Shown: positions 49,793 to 60,725 of the stretch, in pieces | How positions within the stretch are numbered: position 1 is the stretch's first letter | Layout of the letters: the number at the start of each line of letters is the position of its first letter | From: Viscum album | Taxonomy: Eukaryota; Streptophyta; Magnoliopsida; Santalales; Viscaceae | Assembly: GCA_963277665.1 (NCBI GenBank) | Contig: OY728137.1 | Location: forward strand, 1,176,166,670 to 1,176,230,669 | DNA length: 64,000 nt | Reading direction: 5' to 3' | The notes under the pieces: generated by a model | The model's database searches: none | Seen by the model: only the letters and a program-made list of their open reading frames with translations | Told to the model about the DNA's origin: nothing | Translations under genes and position numbers: made by a program

Positions 49793-52700
49793 CGTCACGA
49801 CCCGTCCTCAGGGCCCGTGCCGTGACTACACCATGTCCGCCTTCCATAGGCCAGGGGCTGGAGACTAGCACCAAGGTATAATTCCTAGTAAAAAGGGAAG
49901 GCATTGCCTTTGTAAAGTATAAAACCACCACAGAGCAAGCAAGAAGAAGTAAACACTAAGTAAAAACTGGGTACGATAGAAAGTGTGGTAAAGTAAGTGG
50001 GCCAGAATACAAACCAAAACTGAAAGTAAAGTAAAATTGAAAGAGGGTACAACAACTGAAAAGTAAAGCCACATCATCGAGCTGTCCACTGGTAGTCCCA
50101 CCTGAAGGGTGGGTACAGATAGCCTCCACAGCTCCTTGGGTCCAGCCGTCCGCTCCGAGTACGCCCCGCCCAGTGGTCCACCTCCGGGTACCGACCTGCT
50201 CCTCGTGCCTCTACCACGATCATCGATGTCCATATTCTGCAACCAACACAACGTAGTGCGGGCATAGCCTATGCAGGGGTGAGTATAAGATACTCGGTAG
50301 GGACCCCGAGACCCCCGAAGGTCTCCCAGAATCCACAAAGGATAATCCACAAAGGAAAGATAGAATCACGAAGTAACATCCAACACTACGTAGGTATATG
50401 CTCATACATATACCTAAGTAATCAATTCCAATTCGGCTCTAACATCCAAGCCCAAGAACAACCCAGTCCACACAAGAAAACCCAACCCATTCCACACAGG
50501 AAAGCATAACGTAATCCACATAGGATATCAAGTCAATCTTATCGAAGATAAAGATTGAAAGTCAAGATTCAGCTCACACATGTATACATCTTCGTATGAT
50601 GAGAGAGATGATTAGATGTAGTCACTGAATCATCTAAGCCATCGGAACCACAAAGGATCGACAGGTACTAAACCACGCAATGACCCACAAAGGATATGAC
50701 CCACACAAGATCGATAGGTAACTAACCTCCGCAATGACGCACAAAGGATCTGACCCACACATAATCAATAGGTAACTAACCCCTGCAATGACCCACATAG
50801 GATCGGACCCACATAGGATCTGTAGGTGCTGGCTCACACAGGACCGCTGAGCGCTGACCCACACAAGATCGGTAGCACTGATCCTCGTAGGATCACTGAG
50901 TCTTGTAGTCTTCTCCGTCGAATCCACGAAGGATTTCTGTACAGTGGTCATCGTCGTCGCAGTCGCAGCCAGCTCTAGGGTTCCCGCACACAGCAAGCTC
51001 ATTCGGGAGGGTCCGCTCCACGAGCCGAGAGGCTGATACATCAACTAACACATATTCCTGAGTTGATGTATCCAAATGTTCCGTATCGTCAATAGGAACT
51101 CAACGTCACAGACGGCGCGTCAATCGGACGCCCGGTCTGAGAGTTATTGGCTTTTTCGTTTTAGGGGCCCGGTTGGTTTTTAAGTCAAAACCAACCCGAC
51201 CTACTCCAACCGCATCCAAACCTTGAGCGGAGTAAGCCAAAAGGTCCATCTCACTAAGATGAATTCAACAAAGTCGATGGAACGTCAATCAGACGTCTGG
51301 AGCTCAAGTTATAAGCATTTCCGCTCCGAGGGCCCGGTTGGTTTCGTGTAAGAACCAACTCGGCTAAACCCAAAGTACTCCTAAACCTTGAGTGTAATAT
51401 AGTGAAACGACTGTCTCAATCCAAGGATCGCATCGCAGCTGACGGTGCGTCGATCAGAAGTCAGCATCCCAAGTTATGGGAAAAGACCGTGAGTGGTTCG
51501 GTATTAGGGGGATCGGGCCCGATCCGACCCGACCCGGTACCCCTTGCGTCGGCCCGAACCGGGTCGACCCGATCCGGGTCCGAGTCTGGCCCCCTTGGGC
51601 GTGGCCCGGCCCGGCTGGCGCGGCCCGTCCCAACCTAGGCGCGGCGCGGCCCGGCCTGGTGCGGCCCGGCCTGGCGCGGCCCGGCCTGGCGGTCCGGCCT
51701 AGGCAGCCAGCCCGGCGCACTGGTGCGCTGGCGCCAGCCAGGTGGCTCGGCCGCTCGGCCGAGCGGATGGGGGGGGGGGGGGGGCTGCCCCCTGTGTGTA
51801 ACAGCGGCCCCCCATAATGGGGGCCGCTCTTTGCTGGCCAGCCGGGGGTTGTAACCCCCAGCTCTCCCCCTGACCGGCCGGCCGGCTCCAGCCGGCCGGC
51901 TGCTGCCGCCACGACCTACTCCGATGCCGGCGGCCCGGAACCGGCCGCCGGTCCTTGCTCCGCTGTGCCCTGAGCCGCGGCCTGGTCCGTCCGGCGCGGC
52001 GCGACGGCGCCGCGCCCCTCCGCCGTAGCCCCACTCCGGCCGCGGTGTCTTCGAGGTTCTTTCACGCGACATGACGATACTGCGGATTAGTTTGTTTCCA
52101 AAGGTGCGGCGCGACGACGCCACGCTTCTCCGCCCTTCATTTAACATTTCCCATGTGGTACTTCGGCACCGTTCTGCCTTACACGAGCCGCAACATAAAT
52201 CAACCAACAAGGGGGGAGGAGGGTCGGCCGTGTTTATGCTGTCTGACCTCCTCCCGTTTTTGCGATAACAGGCAGTTCGAAATGGAAGGAAGAAAGTGAT
52301 GAAAGTAATCACGAAATAGAAACGCATAAAACCTCTACCTCAAGCATAGATTGAACAGAGGTTCGTCGCGGAAATAACCATTGCGAAAGGAGAATCATCA
52401 CAGAAGAAGGAATCATTGGATTTGCGGAACACGACGTCGCATAGTCGATCTCTGATGATTCAACATTCTTCATCGGATATCAGTGCGTTCTTCACGTTCT
52501 TCACGTTCCTTGTGTTCTTCGACGAAAAAGATTAAGATCTTCAAGCCTCCCTTAGCTTTTATCCCAAACCTCTCAAGAAACAATTTCCAACAAAAATAAA
52601 ATAAGTAACTCACTTATTTTATTAACATAACTTATGCTTGAAATTCAAAAGTTGAATTAATTCCCTCAATTAATTAACTCAAGTTGTCAAATTAAATGAA

Positions 52701-53148
52701 GTGTTATGGAAGGTTAGGGAAGATAAAGGGGTGGGGTTCGTGTGGGTTCCACCACTCCCGTAACCTCCCATGGGTAGTTGGGTGGTTACCCCAACTTCCA
52801 CTCAATGGATAAACCACTTAAAAGAAATAAAAATTGTAACTCAATTTTTATTTTATCTTACACAAAATTTTAACAACTTCTCTCGTGTAAACGCAACTCT
52901 AGAAAAGGTGTTCTTAATCAATTATCGGCGCTGCGAATTCATCGGTTCCCTCGGAATTCAATTCCAAGCACCGGTTCAAAAGATAGAAAAACCCACTCGT
53001 TCGTTCACTGAACGTACCCGAGCTAAACTTCAGAAAATGATTCAGGGCACACCGGGCCTCAGAATCAGGTTCCCTCATAAACTGCATTCGTGTAAAATCC
53101 CAAAGAAAATTAAGAAAAAACTTCCCTTGAATTTTACAGGTCTTTACA
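49793..53148 (-). repeat. 5' LTR of element D
   Basis: 3356 bp; on the plus strand it runs CGTCACGACCC to GGTCTTTACA. The first base of the plus-strand end is C where the other copy has T. It carries the 54-bp repeat array (about 50645-50880), the GC island (51510-52060) and an AT-rich part near 52560-52900. Confidence 0.93.
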
Positions 53149-53153
53149 GTCTT
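53149..53153. repeat. Right 5-bp TSD (GTCTT) of element D
   Basis: It exactly matches 41624-41628; LTR A continues from here with GACTACTAAGAAATG, the same as 61862 onward in the 3' LTR. Confidence 0.95.
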
Positions 53154-53387
53154 GACTACTAAGAAATGATTTTCTATGATTATGTGTGTATGCAACAAGG
53201 CTTTATGTTTTAAGTTATGATTATTGGAATTTCTTTTTACTTCTATGATTTATCCCATGTTACGATCTCTTTTGTAGGATAAGATTTTAAAAATGTTATG
53301 TTCTTATAAATATGATGTGTTCGATATTTCTTTTGTTTAACTTTACTGAGCATTTGAGATCACCCTTTTGTATGTTTTATTTTCCCC

Positions 53388-53389
53388 AG
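53388..53389 (+). other. Candidate splice acceptor in the A leader
   Basis: TTTTATTTTCCCCAG/GCC has a strong pyrimidine tract. The A 3' LTR has TTTCTTTTCCCCAG at 62097 and the B 3' LTR TTTATTTTCTTAG at 27788. It lies about 440 bases before the gag ATG. Confidence 0.4.
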
Positions 53390-53612
53390 GCCATGAAGAA
53401 GAATATTAAGTGGGATATGCCAAAAAGGGACTCTAGATATGATGAAATAAATGGGAGACAACGTAGATGATTTATGAACCAGTTGTTTCTGTTTCCCAGT
53501 TTCTAAAGACACTATACCTATACAGTCCTTTCATGGTTTTGTTATATGTTGTAATAAGTATGCTTCAATTTTGAAGTAATAACCATGTATGTAAAGTATG
53601 GGTCGTTATAGT

Positions 53613-53624
53613 TGGTATCAGAGG
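53613..53624 (+). other. Primer-binding site of element A
   Basis: TGGTATCAGAGG follows the 5' LTR after two bases. It is complementary to the 3' end of initiator-Met tRNA, as in element D. Confidence 0.92.
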
Positions 53625-53832
53625 AAAGGTATAGTCAACCTTTGGAATCTAGGATGTGAAAGCCTTAGTAAGAAACCTAAGGATATTTCTAAGCAATGAA
53701 CACAATCTTAATGTTTTAGGAATGGACATGAACTATCTATGATAAGACATTAAGTGTGAAATTTTATTCTTGATTATGTGATTTTCCTATTATAATTAGT
53801 GTTTCTCACACTATTCTTCATGGTTTTAGTCA

Positions 53833-54960
53833 ATGGCTGGAACCCGAAGGACCCGTGTTAATACGGAATGCAACGGGCAATGCAATGATTGTCCCCCTGA
53901 GAAACCAAACGTTATGGGAGATGGAATGAAAAATCTTGTAGCCATTCTCACACAACTTTCTCAAGCTATGAATCATGCAGGACTTCCAAACGAGCAAAGG
54001 AAGGAGCAACATTCTATTTAATCCTTCATGAGGCAGCGTCTACCTTTATTCAACGGGTTTTATGATCCATTAGTGGCTGAATAATGGATCAGTACCACTG
54101 AATAGATATTTTAAATTCTTCAATGTTCTGAACATGATAAAGTCATCTTAGCAGTGTATTATTTAGAAGGTGATGCTGATAAATGGTGGAATATTATTAA
54201 GAATACGAGGAAAAGGGATGAAATTGAGTCCATGGAATGGGATGAGTTCAAGAACATATTTTTCAATAAGTATTTCCCTCGTATTCTTCGAACAAAGATG
54301 GAAAAAGAGTTTCTTGAACTGAAGTAAAAGGATAATGAATCCGTTGGTACCTACGAAGAAAATTTTACAAGACTTACAAGGTACGCTTCTGGAATTATTA
54401 TCTAACCTGAGAGTAAGATCAATCGATTCTTTAGTGGGTTAAAACCATGTCTTTGAAGGGCGTTATCTATAAGGGACTTCAATATCTACGAGGAAATTGT
54501 TTGATGTGCTCTCAAGGTTGAGATGGAGATTGGTGTAACCCATCAGTCACATGGGTTTGATAATAAGAGGAAAATGGAATTCAAAGGAAAATCTAAAGAC
54601 CACATTGAAAAGAAGAATAGTTTTCCCTTGTGCTCAATGTGTGGAAAGAAACATGGAGGAAATTGTCTTAAGGGGACAAGAAAATGTTATAAGTGTGGAA
54701 AAGAAGGTCATCGGGCAATTGAATGTCGAAATAATGGGAAGAAGATGTCTAATGATGCAACCAAAATTAGGGATACACAAAATCAACCTACTACACTTCA
54801 ATGTTTCAAGTGAAAGGAGATGGGGCATTATGCCAATCAATGCCCAAATCCAAGGGTTGATGATGATGATCGACGTCAAAAAACTCTTAAGGCCAAAGAC
54901 AAAGGAAAGTCACATGCAATTACTATCGGCGATGTGGATTACGACAACGAAGTGGTGAGA
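53833..54960 (+). pseudogene. Gag of element A
   Basis: ATG at 53833 (MAGTRRTRVN) begins a single frame shared with PR and RT. The capsid region contains LPLFNGFYDPLVAE, WWNIIKNTRKRDEIESMEWD, EFKNIFFNKYFPRIL and YEENFTRLTRYASGI. Three cysteine motifs follow: CSMCGKKHGGNC, CYKCGKEGHRAIEC, and CFK-stop-KEMGHYANQC, whose second Cys codon is now TGA. The knuckles bind the RNA genome. About ten stops lie at positions where A-like relatives have Gln or Arg, such as AE-stop-WIS and TTE-stop-IF-stop-IL. Confidence 0.9.
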
Positions 54961-55350
54961 GGTACACTTACCATCCACTCTAAAGTAGAAAATGTTTTAT
55001 TTGATTCTGGATCCACCCACTCTTTTATTTCTGAATAATTTTCTAAGGGTATCACCGTATTACCTCAACAATTAGATGTTGAGTTGGCTATGACAACTCC
55101 TAATGGAACAATAGTCACATAAAAAGTTTACAATTCTTCTCTGATTGAAGTTTGTGGGAATGTGCTTCCTGAAAATCTTGTGATCCTTCCTATAGTGGAA
55201 TTTGATGTGATTCTTGGCATGGATTGGCTTTCTTTATATGGAGCTCATATCAATTTCCAAAGAAGGGAAGTCACATTTCATATTACAGATCAATCTATGA
55301 TCATCTATCGATGCAAGGATGAACATAACCTTCCAGTGGAAATTTATTCC
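54961..55350 (+). pseudogene. Aspartic protease of element A
   Basis: VLFDSGSTHSFISE carries the catalytic Asp at 55003-55005. LPENLVILPIVEFDVILGMD then WLSLYGAHINFQRREVTF is the conserved second half. It is in frame with Gag, with stops after FISE and near 55122. Family members cleave Gag-Pol during maturation. Confidence 0.88.
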
Positions 55351-55399
55351 ATATTATGGGTCTTGATTCCACTAAATGAAGGTTATTTATCTCAAATGG

Positions 55400-56370
55400 T
55401 TGGAGAGAAACTCACGGTTCATAATATTCCCATTGTACGGGAATTTGATGATGTCTTTCCGGAGGAATTGCCGGGTCTTCCACCAAATCGTGAAGTTGAG
55501 TTTTCAATAGAACTCGTACCGGGTGCTTTGCCCATTTCAAAGACACCTTATATAATGGCCCCAGTTGAGTTGTAGGAGTTGAAGAAGAAACTCCAAGAGA
55601 ATCTTTATAAAGGATTCATACGCCCTAGTGCGTCACCTTGGGGAGAACCTGTTCTGTTTGTTAAGAAGAAAGATGGATCAATGAGACTCTGCATTGATTA
55701 TCGAGAACTTAACAAGATCACTATCAAGAACAAATATCCTCTCCCACGCATTGATGAATTATTTGAAAAACTATAAGGAGCTCAATACTTTTCCAAGATT
55801 GATCTTCATACAGTGTATCATAAATTAAGGGTCAAAAGGGTGGATATACCAAAGATGGCTTTCCGTACAAGATATGGACACAATGAATTTATAGTGATGC
55901 CATTTGGTCTTACTAATGCCCCTGCTATCTTCATGGATCTAATGAATAGAGTCTTTAGAGACTATCTTGATCAGTTTGTGGTATTCTTTATAGTTGATAT
56001 TCTTATCTAGTCAAAGAGCAAGGAAGAACATGAAGACCACTTGAGAATTGTATTGAAGACCTTGAGAAAGGATGAGATTTATTCCAAATTTACCAAGTGT
56101 GAATTTTGGCTTCGAAAAGTTCCATTTTTGGGTCACATAATCTCAAAAGAGGGGATATCTGTGGATCCAGAAAAAATAGAGGTTATCGAAAGATGGTCAA
56201 GACCAACAACAGTAACTGATATCCGAAGTTTTCTTGGTTTGGATGGATATTACCAATGTTTTGTAAATGATTTTTCAAGGTTATCTAACCCACTCACCAA
56301 GTTGACTCGGAAAGGAGTAAAGCTTGTTTGGATGGAGGAATGTGAAGAGAATTTCAAAGAGTTAAAAGAA
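55400..56370 (+). pseudogene. Reverse transcriptase of element A
   Basis: FDDVFPEELPGLPPNREVEF is the pre-RT linker. [56 protein letters not shown] (first Asp; SGYHQ is usual), [20 protein letters not shown], and [10 protein letters not shown]. The catalytic Asp pair has become Val-Asp (55993-55998), followed by a TAG at 56008 in place of Tyr. FLGHIISKEGISVDPEKIEV and [20 protein letters not shown] complete the fold. Stops at 55573 and 55774 are Gln-to-stop changes. Inactive. Confidence 0.93.
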
Positions 56371-56379
56371 GTTAATCCA

Positions 56380-56790
56380 GTGCACCAGTGCTCACACTAC
56401 CTTGTAGTGGAGGAAGGTTTGTGATCTACAGTGATGCATCCAACAAGGGACTTGGGTGTTTTCTCATGAAAAATGATATGGTGATAGCTTATGCCTCATG
56501 ATAGTTGAAAATCCATGAGAAAAATTACCCAACTCATGATTTGGAGTTAGCTACGGTAATCATTGCATTAAAGATTTGGAGACATTACCTTTATGGTGAA
56601 AGGTGTGATATTTATACTAATATAAAAGTTTAAAGTATATTTTCACACTAAAGAATCTGAATATGCATCAAAGTAGATGGTTGGAGCTAATTAAGGATTA
56701 TGACTGCTCAATTCATTACCACCCTAGGAAAGCAAACAAGGTAGAAGACACATTAAGTCGAAAATACCATGCTAGCATATCCATGATGAT
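56380..56790 (+). pseudogene. RNase H domain of element A
   Basis: FVIYSDASNKGLGCFLMKND (first Asp) is in a frame shifted from [22 protein letters not shown] and [13 protein letters not shown] follow, then another shift and SIHYHPRKANKVEDTLSRK. There are at least two frameshifts and several stops in about 400 bases, so this is the most damaged domain of A. Confidence 0.85.
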
Positions 56791-57039
56791 GATTACAAAA
56801 GATCCAATATTTATGGATTTACAAAGGATTGATCTTGGAATTTTAATTGAAGGGGAGAAATCTTATCTTTCTCAGATGAATGTTCAACCATCTATACATG
56901 TGAAGATTAATGAGGCACAGAAAGAATATGTAGAGTTACAAAATAAGGTGAGAAATGTTCCTGAATTCAACATAGATTGTGATGGGATAATAAGTTTCAG
57001 GAACCGTGTCTGTATTCCACCCATACAATAATTAAAGAA

Positions 57040-57923
57040 GGAGCTACTGGATGAGGCTCATAGTTCTTCATTATCTATTCATCCTGGAAGTACAAAAAAT
57101 GTATAGGGACCTGAAAGAGTACTTCTGGTGGGATGGCATGAAAATAGATGTTGCTAAATATGTCTCTTGATGATTGGTTTTTCATCAAGTTAAAGCTGAG
57201 AGACAAAAGTCTAAGGGGATGTTACAACCATTACCCATACCAGAATGTTAATGGGAAAACATCACTATGGACTTTGTCACTAGACTTCCAAAAACATCCA
57301 AAGGCAATAATGCTATCTGGGTTATAGTTGATCGTCTTATGAAGTCAGCACACTTCATTACTATTAGAGAAGATTTTTATCTTGATCAGATTGCCATGAT
57401 ATATGTAAAGGAAGTGGTAATATTGGATGGAGTACCACTTTCCATTATATCTGACCGGGATCCACGGTTTAACTCTAAATTCTGGCGAAGTCTTCAGCAT
57501 GATCTAGATACAGAGTTGAGTTTCAGCATTGCTTACCATCCTCAGACAGACGGTCGGTCTGAGAGGATAATTCAAAATCTAGAAGACATGTTGAGAGCTT
57601 TCTCTATGGACTTAAAAGGTGGTTGGGATCAACACCAATCGTTGGTGGAATTTTCTTATAATAATAGCTTTCACTCCAGTATTCATATGGCTCCTTATGA
57701 ATCCCTCTATGGAAAGAAATACAGAACTCCAACTTGCTGGGATGAAGTTGGGGAAAGAAAGCTATTAGGACCTGATCTTGTTGATGAGATGGTAGAAAAG
57801 GTCAGATTTATTCAACAACACATAAGAGCATCTCAGAGTCGACAGAAATGTTATGCAGACAACCAAAGAAAAGTCCTAGAGTTTGAAGTGGGTGATAAAG
57901 TATTGTTACGAATATCTCCCTAA
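57040..57923 (+). pseudogene. Integrase core of element A
   Basis: The zinc domain is broken by a frameshift: SSLSIHPGSTKN, then (shifted) a WWDGMKIDVAKYVS segment with a TGA at the first Cys region. The core is open for 218 codons: MDFVTRLPKTSKGNNAIWVI (first Asp at 57270), VPLSIISDRDPRFNSKFW (second Asp), HPQTDGRSERIIQNLEDMLR (Glu), FSYNNSFHSSIHMAPYESLY. All three catalytic residues are kept. Confidence 0.92.
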
Positions 57924-58312
57924 AAGAGGGTCATGAGATTTGGAAAGAAGGGAAAGTTGAGCCCCAGATATATCGGTCCTTTTGAAATTCTGGATTGTGT
58001 TGGGAAGGTATCTTACCGATTGGCGCTTCCACCAAATCTACCTCAAGTTCACGATGTGTTCCATGTATCTCTCATGAGAAAGTACATACTCGATCCCTCA
58101 CATGTACTCAGCTCAGAAGTTGTACCGATGGAGCAAGATCTTTCTTATGAAGAAAAACCGATATAAATTCTGGATCGTAGCAAAAAAGTCCTATGGAACA
58201 AGACAACTCGCTTGGTGAATGTTTTATGGAGGAACCACCAATTAGAAGAAGCTACATGGGAACTTGAGGATATGATGAGGGAGAGGTATCCTCATATGTT
58301 TGTAATGAAGTG
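57924..58312 (+). pseudogene. GPY/F module and chromodomain-type tail of element A
   Basis: [20 protein letters not shown] then [20 protein letters not shown] is the GPY/F module of the integrase C-terminus. After a stop at 58165, KKVLWNKTTRLVNVLWRNHQ and ELEDMMRERYPHMFVMK end at a TGA at 58310-58312. This tail defines chromovirus-type elements. Confidence 0.85.
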
Positions 58313-58339
58313 ACAAATTTCGAGGGAGAAATTCATTTT

Positions 58340-58352
58340 AAGGGGGGTAGAA
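58340..58352 (+). other. Polypurine tract of element A
   Basis: AAGGGGGGTAGAA lies directly before the 3' LTR start TGTAACACCC. Confidence 0.9.
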
Positions 58353-60151
58353 TGTAACACCCTGAGATTTTATGAGAAATATTTTTTTATGTCTTATGTT
58401 ATACGCAACACCAAAGGAATCTTTCACAACACACAATACTGACTTGGCTTGAATTACACGCAATCACGACCTTCTTCAATAGCGTGCGTAGTACGCAATA
58501 CCGAGTTTCACTAAACAACGATATATTATTATAGACTAGACGTTATGAATAATATTAACGACATTTTTAATTTTATAACATTATTATTCAGGTTACACAT
58601 TTTCTAGAACATGGTAAGAGAACAAAATAAATTTTTTGGGTAAAATAAGTATTTAAAAAAAATGCAGTTTTGCCGCCTTTTGATGGCGCACCCACATTAA
58701 ATCTAGTTTTTTACATGTTTATAATTTAAATTTGAAAAAATAAAATTTTTCTTTGGAATCAGTATATAAAAATATACTTTGGATAAATTTTTGATATTTT
58801 TTTGATAACTTTCATAGTTTGATGAATAGTAAAAATACACTAATATTTAATTAAAAACAACTTTTTTCATTGAGATAATTTATATGGTTAAATTATAATA
58901 TTGAATGGGTTTAAAGTATAAATAGAATATATTTTTACCATTTGATATAATGTATGTCATTAGAATTAATTTCACTTTGAATTCATAGGTAAAAACATTT
59001 AAATTTTTGCCAATGTTTTAACTTCTAAAACCCGTTTTCTTATCAACGAGACTAATTTTAAAAATTAATTACTGCAACTTATGTGTTTTGAATTTTAAAA
59101 AATGGATTCCATATTTGGAATTAGTGTGTCCAAATTATGTTAATAGGATTGTTTTTATTTTTTGGGCATTATGAATATTAACAACGGTAAATTTTATTTA
59201 CCATAGTTAAAGCTAAATCGGGTAATTAAGGGTAAATATAAGATTATAAAATTATCCTAACACCTGCCAAAAACAAATTTGAAGACTAAAAGTCGACCCA
59301 TATCACATAAGGGTCGTATTAGATTCATTTAATGGACTTTTTTCAATGAAAATAATTTAATTATTATTAAAACCAAAGAAAGTGACAACATGTCACTTTC
59401 TTAAATCTTATAAGTATAATAATTTTACATTAGTGATAAACTTAATGAAAATTCAAACATGAATAGTATACAGAAATCTAATAAAATTATATACATCATA
59501 TGAATTTATTTATAATTTTTAGGGATTAAATAATTACCAATAATTATGACACAATAGTGATGTTGAAATTATTTTATTGATTGAAATATCAAATAAATGA
59601 TTTTAAAAATATTAAAATAAATATTATATGAACTATTTAATGTGATCCACTAATTTTATAGATACATATAAAATTTAATGAATCTATTTAAGCTTTTAGT
59701 TAGAACATATATTCTATATATATTTTATTTAAATTCAAATAAATGAATAGTGTCAAAATTGACACTATTGTTATTTTCTAAAAATAACATATTATAAAAT
59801 TGTTTAAAAATCACAAAAATATTTAAAAATTAAAAATTAAAATTTATATGGTTTAAAATGTCATAAAGTGTCAAATTATGGGAAATTCACAACACATATG
59901 TAATTATTTATAATAATTTAAAATATATAATATTATTACCACAAATAAAATTAAATTGATAAATAAGGATAAATCAAGATGATAATGTTTAAAATAAATT
60001 CCTAACATGTCTAAATTTTATTGGTTGATGATATAAAAACGCTATCTCAAATAAAATTTGGATATGAGTTATTTTGGATGTTTTTACGTGGGTTTGGGAT
60101 TTAATATAAACTAATATTTCTTATTTTTCCAAAGGTGCCTCTCTCCTCCCT

Positions 60152-60159
60152 TATAAAAG
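60152..60159 (+). promoter_or_regulatory. TATA box of the element A 3' LTR
   Basis: TATAAAAG in CTCCTCCCTTATAAAAGGGC, the same as at 39919. Confidence 0.7.
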
Positions 60160-60493
60160 GGCACCTCCTCCCTCTCCTCCTCACACAAATTTGAGCCTCC
60201 AATCTTGGCCAAACCCTGCCCATTTCACTTCAAAACTACCCTAGAAAAATCCTAGAGGTCCTGGTCTTATTCAAATACCAATTTTAATGCCCTAAGAGGA
60301 GGTCTCAAAGAGGCGCTTCAAAGAAGAGTTAATGTCCGTTACTGATTCTTCCAACTTTTTTTCTTCTTCTACTTCTTATTATATAGTTGTTTCATTATGA
60401 AGTAATAAAATCAGTATCACTCATATACTGAAACGTTATTATATGTATGAAACAACCCTATTTCACCATCCATCCATCCTACGGAAAACGAAA

Positions 60494-60725
60494 TCACCGT
60501 GCGTGCGTACGTACGAAATACCGTCTCCACGTCGTGGTATAATCTATTTTCCACCATCAACATACTTGGATGGGTATAATGTTGTAAATAATGACAATAC
60601 ATTATTATTTTAAAGTGATATTGATTCTGAAATAGTATACATACACTCCAATACAATTCCACAATCATGGGAACGATATCATCGCTCGTGCGTACGTACA
60701 GAATACCGTCTCCATGATGTGATGC
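60494..60725 (+). promoter_or_regulatory. Twin CpG-rich motifs (A, 3' LTR)
   Basis: Motif 1 at 60494-60540 has GCGTGCGTACGTACGAAATA and CCACGTCGTGG. Motif 2 at 60680-60725 has CGCTCGTGCGTACGTACAG and CCATGATGTG. Confidence 0.6.

Larger units (their letters stand above)
41629..53148 (-). mobile_element. Element D: Ty3/gypsy chromodomain retrotransposon in the A 5' LTR
   Basis: Read on the minus strand: 5' LTR 49793-53148, primer-binding site 49779-49790, gag 49511-48570, protease, RT, RNase H, integrase, chromodomain-type tail to about 44990, polypurine tract, 3' LTR 41629-44954. It is 11.5 kb with exact GTCTT duplications. The interior is much richer in GC than A, B or C, and the LTRs (TGTAAAGACC...GTGACA) belong to a different family. 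It is the last insertion in this nest, since it interrupts A. RT active site and several frames are broken. Confidence 0.95.
38121..53610 (+). repeat. 5' LTR of element A, interrupted by element D
   Basis: LTR sequence is 38121-41628 and 53154-53610. The break lies after GTCTT (41624-41628), duplicated at 53149-53153. The 3' LTR reads through the same point near 61858 without interruption. It ends GGGTCGTTATA; the 3' copy ends GGGTTGTTATA, so both finish in TA rather than the canonical CA. Confidence 0.92.

Noticed and set aside
53611..53625. tRNA-like TGGTATCAGAGG sequences (also at 49779-49790)
   Set aside because: These are primer-binding sites complementary to the tRNA 3' end, not tRNA genes; no cloverleaf arms surround them.
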